Assembly (NCBI GenBank): GCA_010405405.1
Contig: MU004241.1
Coordinates: forward strand, 1,272,932-1,336,931
Direction of reading: 5' to 3'
From: Microthyrium microscopicum
Lineage: Eukaryota > Ascomycota > Dothideomycetes > Microthyriales > Microthyriaceae
Length of the DNA stretch: 64,000 nt
In this document: positions 23,400 to 34,000 of the stretch, piece after piece
Position numbering within the stretch: position 1 is the first letter of the stretch
How the letters are laid out: every line of letters starts with the position of its first letter
Notes under the pieces: model-generated
Told to the model about the DNA's origin: nothing
Database searches by the model: none
The model's input: only the letters and a program-made list of their open reading frames with translations
Translations under genes and position numbers: made by a program

Positions 23400-24767
23400 A
23401 TGCCGCTAGGCTTCGAGCGCATCAATGAGCGCGTCAAACGTCCAAATGAGTTGATTAACTTCATCCGTCCTCTCAAAGGACCAGCCGAAGCCACCTCACA
23501 AGATTTCCTTGAGCGCATCGCCGCCATTGTGTATCCAGTCATGCGGGACTCTCATATTGCCGTCATGGCGTTGGAGGAATATCCTCCTAACACCGAGTTT
23601 TGGGGTCGCAATTTTAATGCAGGCGAGGTTATTCAACTTGTGCTCAAGCGAAGAGATGGCGGCTGGCTACCCTTTCGACACGTTCAGATGGTCATGATTC
23701 ACGAATTGGCGCATTGCAAAGAGATGAACCATTCGAGGTTCTTTTGGCGTGTGCGTAACGAATATGCCAGTGGTCTTACTACTTTGTGGGCGAAAGGCTA
23801 TACAGGCGAAGGGTTCTGGGGCAGCGGAAGAGGTCTGGGCGATGGAACATTCCTACACAACAATATGCCGGATGAATCTATCAGTCCAGATTCTCTTTGT
23901 GGCGGTGCATATAAGAATCGAGGAAAGAGAAAAAGAGGAGGCAAGTCGAAGAAGCCTGAGCTCTCAAGTGCTGAGCGAAAACAACGACGCATTCTCAAGA
24001 AGTTCGGAGCTGGAGGTACAGCGCTTGGAGGAGATGAGCAGGAACGTCAGAAGCTTGAAAATGGAAAGAAAGTCAAAGGCAAGCCACGGGTCGCAGGAAG
24101 CGCTCGTGCTCGAGAACTGCGAGCTGCAGCTGCCTTGGCGAGATTCTCCAAAGTCGAACCGTCCCCAGAGCCAGACTCGAGTGAGACTGAATGGGACGAG
24201 TCTGAGACTGAAGATGAGACTCACATCTTGAAGTCCAATGGAAAAGAGTTGGTGCGAGTTTGTGGTGACATGGACGAAAATGATGCCGATGTCAAACGGG
24301 AGAAGGACGAGATGATGGCTAGTCTCACCTCTGATGTTGAAGATATAGATTTAGCTCCTCCAAAGGATGTGCCAACTCTCAAGCCTTCCAAAGACGACAT
24401 TGGCACTAAACATTCTACCAAGGTCAAGTCGGCGCCTGCTGATCACAACACTGTTCACAGGGCAAAAGTGGACCCGCCTATCAAGAAAGAAGGAGTCTCA
24501 CGATCAGAGCTTTCAGAGAACGCTTTGCTTCCAACCAAGGACCCGCCGCTGCCACGCAAGCCATCGAGCACACGCACAGCAACATGTGAGGTTTGCTCAC
24601 TTTCCAATGACCCAGGCTCAACAATATGCATGGCCTGTTCAAATGTTCTAGATCCCTCAATTGTTTGGAACCATTGGAAGTGTACAAGCGACACTTGCAA
24701 AGGAGGAGCGTACATCAATCCCGGTGATTATGGTCTGTGTCAGTTATGCGGAGCAAGAAAGCCATGA
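23400..24767 (+). CDS. wss1: WLM-domain metalloprotease (Wss1/SPRTN-type)
   Basis: Single exon, 455 aa. The ATG at 23400 gives MPLGFERINERVKRPNELIN, the family's usual N-terminus. The zinc site HELAHCKEMNH (H101, E102, H105, H111) fits the WLM HExxHxxxxxH signature. After the protease domain comes a long charged, Lys/Ser/Glu-rich linker (about 165-390). Two zinc-ribbon-like fingers end the protein: C-x2-C-x10-C-x2-C (CEVCSLSNDPGSTICMAC, RanBP2 type) and WKC-x4-C...CQLC. Wss1 proteases act with Cdc48 to remove DNA-protein crosslinks and SUMOylated adducts in the nucleus. The terminal fingers probably bind ubiquitin-like or nucleic-acid partners; that part is inference. Confidence 0.93.
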   Translation: MPLGFERINERVKRPNELINFIRPLKGPAEATSQDFLERIAAIVYPVMRDSHIAVMALEEYPPNTEFWGRNFNAGEVIQLVLKRRDGGWLPFRHVQMVMIHELAHCKEMNHSRFFWRVRNEYASGLTTLWAKGYTGEGFWGSGRGLGDGTFLHNNMPDESISPDSLCGGAYKNRGKRKRGGKSKKPELSSAERKQRRILKKFGAGGTALGGDEQERQKLENGKKVKGKPRVAGSARARELRAAAALARFSKVEPSPEPDSSETEWDESETEDETHILKSNGKELVRVCGDMDENDADVKREKDEMMASLTSDVEDIDLAPPKDVPTLKPSKDDIGTKHSTKVKSAPADHNTVHRAKVDPPIKKEGVSRSELSENALLPTKDPPLPRKPSSTRTATCEVCSLSNDPGSTICMACSNVLDPSIVWNHWKCTSDTCKGGAYINPGDYGLCQLCGARKP

Positions 24768-25019
24768 GATAACTGACCCCGCTTACGACTTTGATGAATT
24801 TCCCTGTATTTGATACCCGGTTCACTTGGGGGAGCAACACTACCTTGCTTTAGTTATAGATTGTGGAACCAAAGATGAAATCAAAAGCTGAATTGCTGCA
24901 TAATGTAATCAAGTGGTATCTTCTGCCTCGAAATATCGTCACATGTCTGTCCCCATATTCCTTCACTGCTCTGACTCTGAGCTTCAATCTTTCCTATGCT
25001 TCACATAGACGCCATTCCT

Positions 25020-25443
25020 TCACTTCTTCGGCAATGCTTCTTCGATTCCCTTCACATGTGTTTCCAATCTTTGAACGGTTGCTTGTAAGTTCTACCTTCT
25101 GTCAGTCAAGCCTTTTCAATCCGTTATCGCACTTACGAAGATGTCTTCCGTCAATAGCTCATTGCTAACGCGATATTCGTTCATCACATAATAGTACATG
25201 CCTGCGCCCGACATTGTTGAACCAAGTAGGAATCCAGTAAGCCTGAGAGAGCACACATCAGCAACCATTATACGTCTTCTTCTAAACATTGGCTACACAC
25301 CCGCCACGAAATGCGCCCACGGGCCGCTTTGCTGGCAGTGCCTCAACTACGGGCTCCCTTAGTGATTGTGATGTCGCAAAGGTTCGTCGCGGAACGGTTC
25401 GGGAAGCAAGGCGAAGGTTTGCGGTGAGTATGCGCGAGGCCAT
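25020..25443 (-). pseudogene. Small mitochondrial membrane protein gene with apparent 2-nt frameshift
   Basis: Three short exons (25443-25301, 25244-25137, 25091-25020) with canonical introns of 56 and 45 nt, too small to show as a long frame. Exon 1 encodes a mitochondrial presequence (MASRILTANLRLASRTVPRR then TFATS). Exon 2 starts with a Gly-rich membrane segment (GLTGFLLGSTMSGAG) and exon 3 encodes a coiled coil (NLQATVQRLETHVKGIEEAL, ending PKK). Within exon 2, near 25200, the frame breaks: removing two bases between the GAG-T and YYYVMNEYRVSNELLTEDIF segments would give a continuous product of about 106 aa. As written, translation stops a few codons after the membrane segment. It may be a pseudogene or an assembly error. 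The layout suits a single-pass inner-membrane protein; function unknown. Confidence 0.55.
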
Positions 25444-26444
25444 GATTTTGGTAGTGTCTGGGGGTAGGTTTGGTCGATTGAGGGTGTTCGACGTGAGATG
25501 AGGAGACTAGATCCAAGGGAATTAATTGTCAGTTTGACGATGAAGTTGGTGTTGAGGGCCAGTGCTCTAGACTCAGCCAATGAAAAGAGGCCAGGTTAGG
25601 CTATGAGGCTATGTTTGAGGGGTTGTGATTGGCCCTGTCCCTAAACTATTCATAAGCTATGACTTTAAATATCTCTTAGATATGAAAATCATTCTAGCAT
25701 ATCTAGTCTGAAATATATATTTAAGGCTAGAAAGATAGAATGCTCAATTAAAACATGTTTTAGCTACTATTAAGTTTTTCTAGAAGGTTTTAACAAAATA
25801 ATAACAGACCTACCCATACCAGAGTTGAACTTGTAGAACCTCCTATTCTAATAGCAAAAACTGAACCCCCACTAGCCACCAATGAGGAAAGGACTAGTTG
25901 AGGGTACAGAAAAACCAGGCGAACTGATTTTCTTTCAGGCCAACTGAATTCGTTTCTTTGAAAGAAACAGACATCCCAAAGTTCGCAGGGAAGCCGCAGA
26001 CCAGGAACCGGAAGAACCAGCTCTCATGACAAACAGGACGAAACCGATACTGTTATACGTTGCCAGTCTGCAGGCTGGGCCGCTTGTGAATTCACTTAGT
26101 CCACAAGGCCACCTGCTATGAAAGCTCGCTACCATAACTTATTCAGGAACGTAGGTCTTAGCTTCTCAATTGCTCATTGGATGGTAGTCACCCAGGTGGG
26201 GAGTCTGTCCCCTTCAATCGGCCCGGGGCTGGCGTAATTAAAACTAGTCAGTATACATTACGGAACAAAGGAGCTTGAAAAACTAACCGTAGAGCAGAGG
26301 ATAATCGTACAAGAATTTCGAACAAAAGTGTATATAACCCCACAGCAGCTACAGGGAAATCTCCATCCTAAATGTTCACAGCCTATGCTATGAATAAATC
26401 TTAAAGATATGAATTTCTATCAAATAGGAATGTTGAAAATGCAG
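25444..26444. other. Intergenic region with a short AT-rich patch
   Basis: No gene recognised. A patch at about 25640-25810 is clearly more AT-rich than its surroundings, with many TATAT/TTTAAA runs, and could be a decayed insertion. The right end should be the 3' UTR of the Rch1-like gene. Confidence 0.4.
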
Positions 26445-27749
26445 TTACGCAGTATTCGCCACTTCTTCGTCGTGCCTATCGAGTCCTGGAGGTCCATCAA
26501 CCCATCTCTTGAAAGGCACAACGAATATAGTACCGCCTACTATCTGGAGACCTTGGTATATGACCATGGGTATCTGTAGCTTTGCTTGTAATTCCGGAGT
26601 GAGTCCTACGAACATGGTCATAGCAAGAGGAACACCCATCGCAGGTGACTTGGCGGGAACGCAGTAGCACACTGAGATCACATCTTCCTTGGAAAGCCAG
26701 AGCCTTGATCCGAAGAACGAGATTGCGTTGACGATAAAGTAAAGAGCGACGCTGAAGAAGACGACAAATATCATGTTGCTAGGTTTGACAGTGTCAAAGG
26801 CATGACTGGCGAAAGCTTGGTCGTACACCTGCCAAACAACAACCAGGAGGCAGAAAGTGCTGATCTTGCTGATTTTGTATCCAACAATGTAACGTTGATT
26901 AAGCTTGGGAAAGAAGTTTTGTACTAATTGGCCCACGAACTGATCCATGTTAGTATGTGGAATTCAGAGTCCAATGAGATAACTGACCATTGGCACAAAG
27001 AGTGAAAGACCTAGTTGCTTGAAGACACGGCGATATATTTCACCATATCCTCCATGCTCTGTTGGCAAGGCAGTTGTGTACCATGCTCCTGAACTTGTAT
27101 ACATTGTGAATATCACTGGAGTCAAAAAGGGGCCAAGAAAATTTCCAAGCGTAGATTGAACTACAGTGAGGGCTTTGTTTCCATGTGCATTACCCGTCAT
27201 AACGACATTACTACTGATAGTGGTAGGTGTGCATCCAGTCAAAATGAAGCCTAACAGTAATCCAGGGTCCATGAAGTTTCTATTCATCGCACAGAGAGAC
27301 ACAACTGCAAAAACGACAGAAGAAAATCCGAGGTAGCAAAGGATTTGAACCCATAGATGAAGTTTCCAACGTGAGTAGTTCTCCAGAAGTATTTGAGTAT
27401 TGAGAGTGCAACCAGTAAGAAAGAATATTATTGAAATACAAAGATAAGATACCAATGTGGCTTTCAGTTGCTGATGCTTTTCCGGAACCTGAACTTGTGA
27501 GGCGAGGAGAATAACCAGTCCTAGAGATATCAAGAACCACTGACTGGCAACCAATTTGAGGAAGCTCCAGATCCAGCCTTGCCATTTTCGGGATTTGTGT
27601 TGCTCTGTGATTGAAGATGGAACCAGATCCGAACTTTTACTAGACAGTGACCGCGTGTCGTCATTTGATATGTGAGGCTGAGGGCTAGACTGGATGCCCA
27701 TCTCTTTTTCCTGCTCTTGCCCTTCCATATCCTTGGTGTTGAGACTCAA
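26445..27749 (-). CDS. Rch1/SLC10A7-type SBF-like membrane transporter
   Basis: Two exons (27749-26988 and 26939-26445, 48-nt intron GTCAGT...ATCAG, branch CTAAC) give 418 aa. A short Ser/Glu-rich cytosolic N-terminus is followed by about nine to ten hydrophobic segments. The conserved cores are FFLTGCTLNTQILL, GFILTGCTPTTISSNVVMTG with a following NAHGN, and TLGNFLGPFLTPVI, the crossover region of the SBF-like (SLC10A7) family. The fungal members (Rch1/YMR034C) sit in the plasma membrane and damp calcium influx; substrate here is not known. The GTCAGT donor is weaker than most in this window, but the splice restores SLFVPM-FVGQLVQNFFPK, a good family match. Confidence 0.88.
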
Positions 27750-28916
27750 ACACTGACTGCGAGTGCAAGTTACAACACCAGTGACTTGACATTGGGCCCT
27801 TTCGACTCATATAGCTCATGACTCTTTGAAAAATTCGTGGAATCGTCGGGAATAACCTGATCGCAGAAATATTCCCGTTCACACCCCTCCATGTGCATTG
27901 TCGGCTCGCACACCCCTTCCCGATCACGGGCGGCATACTTCTCAACAAGCGAGGCTCGGCAATCGATCAATGATCGCTTGGAATTGCCCAGATCATTCAC
28001 TGTAGCAATCTGGTTCTCTTAGTAGTAGTGAATCGGGATATGAAGGGCTGAAAGCTTTTGAGAAATGTGTAGCATTCTGAAACGTTCATATCATGTCAGC
28101 TGTGATTGCAGTTGCCTGTTGTGGAACGTATGACGGCTCATAACGGCCACCCTGGCCACTTCACCAAAATCAAAAAGTACAAAATCCAAGAGATTACAAA
28201 ACATTTATTTGCAGCCCCGTTTAGCACTTTTTGGCAGTTCTGAAGAAGCCAAATAGTAAGTTGAATTTTTCTGCATTTTTACAATTCCTAAGAATACTAC
28301 ATCTTTTTGTTTTGACGAGAGGAAAAGGACTTTATAATTGTTGATATATTTTGCTTTTTAATAAAAAGTGGAGCTTGGCGATGATACTTCTACCTAGTAA
28401 AGGCTGTCCCTAAGTTAGTGAGGGACGCCCCTAAGTTAGTGAAAGTAAGTGCCCCTAAATTAGTAGCTCTTCTCTCTACTTACCTTACTTCGTAAGCAAT
28501 CCCAAAATGCTAAGAAAGATGCATCTTTCTTGAATTGAGAATCAACGTCAACAACCATAACTAAATAGAATTTTCTAGCTCTCAAAAATGCAGAAAAATT
28601 CAATTTGCCTTTTGGCTTCTTCAAAATCCTCAAATTTGGGCTCTTTGTGGTGTAAATAATTGATTTGTAAACACATAGATTTTTGGATTTTGGATTTTGG
28701 TGAAGTGGCCAGGGTGGCCGTTATGAGCCGTCATAGAACGTCGGCAACCTAAAATAGTCAACCTCACATCTCACTCGTATAAAATAGGTAGCGCATAACA
28801 ATTGATCTTTAGATTCAACTGCTTCCAGTGAAACTGAACAATTCAGCATCACGTACGGTTTCGACTTCTCTCGAGATATACATTCGGACATTCCAAAGAC
28901 CCTCTCCCCACCCAAC
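27750..28916. promoter_or_regulatory. Divergent promoter region split by a transposable element
   Basis: Lies between the starts of the Rch1-like gene (minus) and the GFA-domain gene (plus). More than half of it is the 603-bp inverted-repeat element at 28131-28733, leaving 381 bp on the transporter side and 183 bp on the GFA side. No further gene is supported. Confidence 0.5.
28131..28733. mobile_element. Tc1/mariner-like MITE with TA target duplication
   Basis: The left end TGACGGCTCATAACGGCCAC continues to a 41-bp arm that is repeated perfectly, inverted, at the right end. TA occurs directly outside both ends (28129-28130 and 28734-28735), the Tc1/mariner/pogo target duplication. Inner parts are also inverted but diverged: 28240-28281 pairs with 28583-28627, and a weaker match continues further out, so the arms were once about 150 bp or longer. 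The centre has three copies of CCTAAgTTAGTG-like sequence (about 28407-28465). No transposase frame exists, so it is non-autonomous. It is not visibly RIP-mutated. Confidence 0.9.
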
Positions 28917-29474
28917 ATGGCAGAAACAAATACCTCTAAAAGTGAAGATGAGATGCCACTCTACAAAGGCTCCTGTCACTGCGGTAACATCAAATTCACA
29001 GTACGACTCAACCTCACTTCACCTTCGCCAGAAACGGGCCATATCATGACTCGTTGTAATTGTACAATCTGCCTCAAAGCTGGGCTCACCCTTGCGGTTC
29101 CGACTCCAGTGACATCCTTCACCCTGCTGTCTCCATTGCCGGAAGGCACTACATCGCCCATAAACTACTCTCAGTACCCTGACGATAAACCATTCCCTGG
29201 ATTGGCCGAATACACTTTTGGAGGCGGCCGAGTTCAGCATCAATTTTGTCCAACATGCGGAGTCAGAGGCTGGGTCAAAGGGGTGATTATCGGTCCCTCA
29301 AATAAAGATTTTTCTTTTATGCGTATAAATGTTCATACGCTTGATGGCCGAGAAGATGGAGCAGAAATAGAGTCGCTGAAAGACATCAAGATTGGCTATT
29401 GGGATGGCGTAAACGATAAAGATGGTTGGGCGAAGGGCGTGGGTGAAAAGCCATATGATAGAGGAATTCTCTAG
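28917..29474 (+). CDS. GFA-domain (CENP-V/GFA-like) zinc protein
   Basis: Single exon, 185 aa, with Kozak-like CCAACATGG. The zinc ligands are where the family puts them: GSCHCGNIKF near the start, RCNCTICLKAG, and FCPTCGVRGW near residue 120. The fold is that of glutathione-dependent formaldehyde-activating enzyme, but most fungal members have no proven substrate and a redox or thiol-adduct role is only inferred. The family's usual length is 130-190 aa, so it is complete. No signal peptide; probably cytosolic. A MITE ends 183 bp before its start. Confidence 0.9.
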   Translation: MAETNTSKSEDEMPLYKGSCHCGNIKFTVRLNLTSPSPETGHIMTRCNCTICLKAGLTLAVPTPVTSFTLLSPLPEGTTSPINYSQYPDDKPFPGLAEYTFGGGRVQHQFCPTCGVRGWVKGVIIGPSNKDFSFMRINVHTLDGREDGAEIESLKDIKIGYWDGVNDKDGWAKGVGEKPYDRGIL

Positions 29475-29704
29475 CGGGCAAGTTCAAGGTTCCTGATTGC
29501 ATCTGGAGAGATCGTTCTGGGCACGAAGTTAGCTATCAAATATGACGAGGACTACAATAAGATTATGTCGTTTCTGTGCCTTGCTTTACTTTGACACAAA
29601 TTATTGTTAATTGCCACGACTTGACGATCTTTCGTTGTAGCGATACTACGAGATGGAAGTTTTATTATAGCCGGACAAAGATATAACGTTTCTACTCAGC
29701 CTGC

Positions 29705-31072
29705 TCACTTTGTAACACAGATACCATTCTGTGAGTTACTGAGAAATACAACCAGAATGGCAGGATAAGTTGCAGAGACCATATATATCTCATTCTGACC
29801 AAGCCGAGTACAGAAGGAGAGCATGACAGCAAATACTGCGGTGAAGATGCAAACGATTCCATAGCTCATCTTCGGTCGATCAGTCAGCGTGGATAGGATT
29901 CCCACGGGTGCCAGTATCATGAGTACGATTATAATAACGGCGACGACCCTGGACAAGACTTCGATTCGATCTTTACGATAATATCGAACTGTAAGGCCTT
30001 CGTTGTTGTCAAGGCGGAGCATTTTGTCGGTGAACAGCTTCTGTGACTTGTTAACCATCTTTGCAATAATATACAATAGGAGAATGCTCACTTGAGAGAA
30101 AGGAATGTAATTTAGCATTTCTTCTAGACGATCATCTAGCCATGAACCTTTTGCATCTTGACTCAACGACACCATTTCATTAGAACATAAAAACCAGTCC
30201 TCCATATCATCATTCAACTCTCCATTGAGTTCAAGATGATCTAGAAGGGAAGTGTAATTTCTGGTGGACGGCCGCGAAAGAGCCCCGTATTTCCTCTCTC
30301 GCAATTGTATCTCATCTAGATTAGAAATCTGTGAGTTCATATAGCAAACAATAGCCTGCCGGGAGCTTACCGAATTCTTCAAGAGCCTTGTCCAGGTCTA
30401 GCATGGCATTGTCCCATACTTCTTCGCCAAAGTTGTCTTCGAAACAGTCGAGATTGTGCCTGTCGTGGTCATCGGCAACCCTTTCCAGCTCGTCTAGCTT
30501 GGCTTTTGCCTCTTCAACTTTGTATTGTTTGTATAATCTGACTTTAGTACGAAGACTTGCGTAATCTCGACCAATCGAAAAAGCAGGGTCGCTCGCCAGC
30601 CAGGCTGCAAATCTTGGGTATCCTCGTAGCTTCTCAGTGTCTAGAAAGGACAATGTAAGCTTAAGCACTTCTAATGTAACGATGCTCACACACATTTGCT
30701 GTAAGTAATGCGGCTGGCAATCCTTTCTCTCTCCCCAGGCACGGAGCCTTTCAGAGTGCTATTCTGAGCCTCAGAGTTTTCCATCAGCCAAGTCTTTGAG
30801 CGCTGGTTCCAAGATGTTCGGCGCTTATCTTCGAGAGTCAGTAGGCTGGGAGACTTGAACCACAGTGATCGGAGGGATAACAAACTGGAAGATTCCAACA
30901 GGGGAGCACTGCTATTGTTCTCGCAATCATCCACGCTAGCCTTTGAATATACCATCCCTGCTTCTAGAGGAGAAGCGGTCTGCCTATCGATGAGTTGTTG
31001 AGGCCTTCTTGATGATAGTAAGGCAGTATCAAAGGTAGATGTTGGCCCGATTGGAGAAACAAAGATGGCCAC
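29705..31072 (-). CDS. DUF6594 fungal membrane protein
   Basis: Three exons (31072-30694, 30640-30371, 30315-29705) give 419 aa. The diagnostic block is LRGYPRFAAWLASDPAFSIG with the following Tyr/Arg-rich helix (RTKVRLYKQYKVEEAKAKL), then DRHN. The C-terminus has three closely spaced membrane segments (VVAVIIIVLMILAPVGI, GIVCIFTAVFAVMLSF, TYPAILVVFLSN), the standard DUF6594 layout. Function unknown; related proteins are sometimes found near HET-type genes. Intron 2 is canonical (GTAAGC...TCTAG). Intron 1 uses GTGTGT...TCTAG; I chose it because it alone joins exon 1 to the conserved frame. The N-terminal about 125 residues show no conservation, so the real start may be further in. Confidence 0.8.
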
Positions 31073-34000
31073 GTCGTTCCTTCACACCATCATGTTGTGT
31101 AACCTATATTCAAGAACAGGGCACATCAGCATAGAGCGGTTGGAAGGAATGATAGGTTCGGGTGATGAACGAGAAAGTTGTGTTTATGAAGTCAGGTCTT
31201 GGACTCCTGGTGTACAAAATCGGTCCGAATTGATTGATTTGAAAATGTAAAATCATAAAGAGCATTACCTGAACCTCTATCAGCATTGTGTCATTATTCT
31301 GGCACCTTTTGGGCCTCGTGCAGTTGCCCATAAAGCAACAGCCACTGAGATTCATTTGTTTTTCGCCCGGGGGTGAGGGAGTGGGATGAGGATCGCTCTC
31401 ATTACTCCAATTTTTGCTTCTGGTTCCCGGAAAGTTTAGTGCCTCAAAACGACTCGTTAACTACTATGGGAGAACAAGCAGGATGGCCAATGTTATCCTG
31501 GGTAGATCGTGGCGTTGATATCTGGTGTCTGAAGACAGGCAGAAGAATGTTCATGTGATACAAGTTCTTGCCCAATCACTAGATGACACCACGAGAATCA
31601 AACTACAAAGAGCATGTTTATTGATTCTGTTCGGATGAGCTACTTCGAAGTAAGCTGGTTCTATCTTTTGCAATCTCGAAAAGCAAGATTGTTGAGAGAT
31701 GGAAGGAGTCGTTAACATGAAAAACTATTACCCAATTCGTTCTTTCTTGTTGCTTCAAACTGTCTATGAACTTCCCAAACCAGGCCGGCCAGCGAACCTA
31801 TACCAGCGACAGCGATTCAAGAGGGACTCCAAAACCATCATAATTTCAGGAAAGGTTGCAGTTGTTGCATGGCTTCTTTCCGTTGCATTCAGCAACGCTG
31901 TTGTCGTCGCAAGGCTCGCATATCTTTTGACAAGCTCCATCGCCGTCTGCAGGGCACCCTTCTGGATGGGCAGAACAAGGTGATGATAAGGTGTATTTGC
32001 ATTTCAATCTGGCTAAACGGCCGGTACATGGTTTTTTGTCGTTGCATTTATTTAGTTCTGGCTGGCCGCAGTCAGGGCATCTTCGCTTGTCTCCCTTAAG
32101 CTACAAGTTGATCAACGATGATTTCGTGGCACAGATTGCTCGTCATACTAACAGTGGGCTTGAAGTTTCTGTCTTTCATTTGTTGTGAGTATTCTGTCAC
32201 TGTATCCTATCGCTGTGAGCCTGGGATTGACTCGTCCTAAATGGGCGAGTTGCACTTACCGTGGCTGACGACCCCTGGGGAAGCATTCTGAAGAGGGCGA
32301 GAAGCTGCAAAAGTGGGAAGATGAGGTAGTGGATTGAGCGACGTCCAATTGAAGTATCGGTATGATCGGTTCGTGTGAAGAACTGGAGCAGGAAGCAATG
32401 GCTCTGTTGAAAAAAGGATATTCATAATTGAGAGGTTTGCCGTCTTAAATGTGTAAATATTTCAAACGCTGCTCTACAATGGACAGTAAGATACTGGATT
32501 ATCGTACACGTCCTCGACACACAGTAATATTCTTCGGACCAGGACCATATAGCATCAAACAAGGCATCGCATCCATTTCGCAACCCTCACATCCAATACA
32601 TCGCAAGGCAACAACTGCGCCCACCAACCCGCAGGCTAAAGGCAGAGCTTCAATGCATCTCCAAGACGATGATGCAAGTATCAACCTCCACTGTGCACGA
32701 CCTCACATGCGTTGTAGTCCGCTAAGCCATAGACAGCCATAGAAGCCTCCCTCGAAAGCGCCTTGGATCATCCAAAAGGTGAGAGTTGGGCAGCCAGAAC
32801 ACACAATTGCGCAGACATCTCCTACACCGATACTAAATCCATGCGCCAGCCTGATGGAGTCAATGGGTCCACGTAGCTAGTCGACCAGCACGAAGGATTT
32901 GAACAATTGAAACGTTCATGAACAAGGTTTTGTGCGATTTGCGGGCCGTTGCGCATGAGGCGATTCGACTATTGAGAATCAGTTCAGTTGCAAACGGTTG
33001 GAGCAAACGGTTCAGTCAATTGACCGGTCGGCTCGAAGCGCAGAGCCTCAGCGTGGTTCTGCGGGTGATTGGTGTCTCGCAGGGCGAAGATGCGATGTTG
33101 GATCTGGCTATGTGCATTTCTAATGGTTACAATAGTTACCATGGTCCAGTCTTCCGTGCGCTGTATAGGAAGCTTGCAAAGTCGAGTCCTGGTGGAGATT
33201 GGGTGTGAGATTTCTTATTGTTGATTTTGTTTACTATCTGTTATGCAAAAGCGAGGAGGTGTTGCATCTTCAAGTCCTATCATTCTTGAACGGATCAAGG
33301 ATTGTGAACATCTGGGATTCTATTAGTAGAGGCTTTGTACTAACGCATAGTAATAGAAACCGATATCCATAGTGTGGTTCGCGAACTGCATTGGCTCTTA
33401 TACACTTCATTGCGCCTGTATTGAACGTTTCTTCCATTCTGTACAGAATAGGGGTTCGAAGTTTGGGCCAACTCCTCCCAGCTAAAGTGCCAAACACTGT
33501 CGATCTGATTAAATGGAAATGATTGACGATGGACGGTATGGATCAGTTCTTTTCCAAAAAGCCAAATACTTTCCATGAGATGAAGTTAGAGGAAGTGACC
33601 TATTTCCAAATATTCTTGGATGTTGACCGCCACTTTGGAATATTCTTCCAGAAAAAGAGAAAACGCCCATATAAGAAAACGTAGTATACTCCATATCATT
33701 GGCCAATTCTCCCTGAATGATATTGATTCATTTTCCTATTGGCGCAACAATGCCTACAGTGCTTATGGACAAAGCAAGTTAGCAGGTTAGGTAAGTTACC
33801 TCTCTCCCGGCCCCTCGCCGTGGGATTAAGGTCAAATTTATTTTTTGGCACTCCGATAGGTACCATGGGCTTTCCTTGTTAAAGTGGCGGATAGTGGGAT
33901 GTTTGAGAGATAATAACGCAATGTGGAACCTTCCAAATGAAAATGAAATATTCATCTTACGCGAATGAAAGTGGCTTGCCATTTTCGATTTGATGGTAAA

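Noticed and set aside
31869-32188. Coding-like plus-strand fragments (ISFDKLHRRLQG...; NDDFVAQIARHTN...)
   Set aside because: No start/splice model joins them convincingly and no family is recognised; left within the gene-poor region.
32918-33208. 96-codon plus-strand frame
   Set aside because: No homology-like motif, start context or splice partner.
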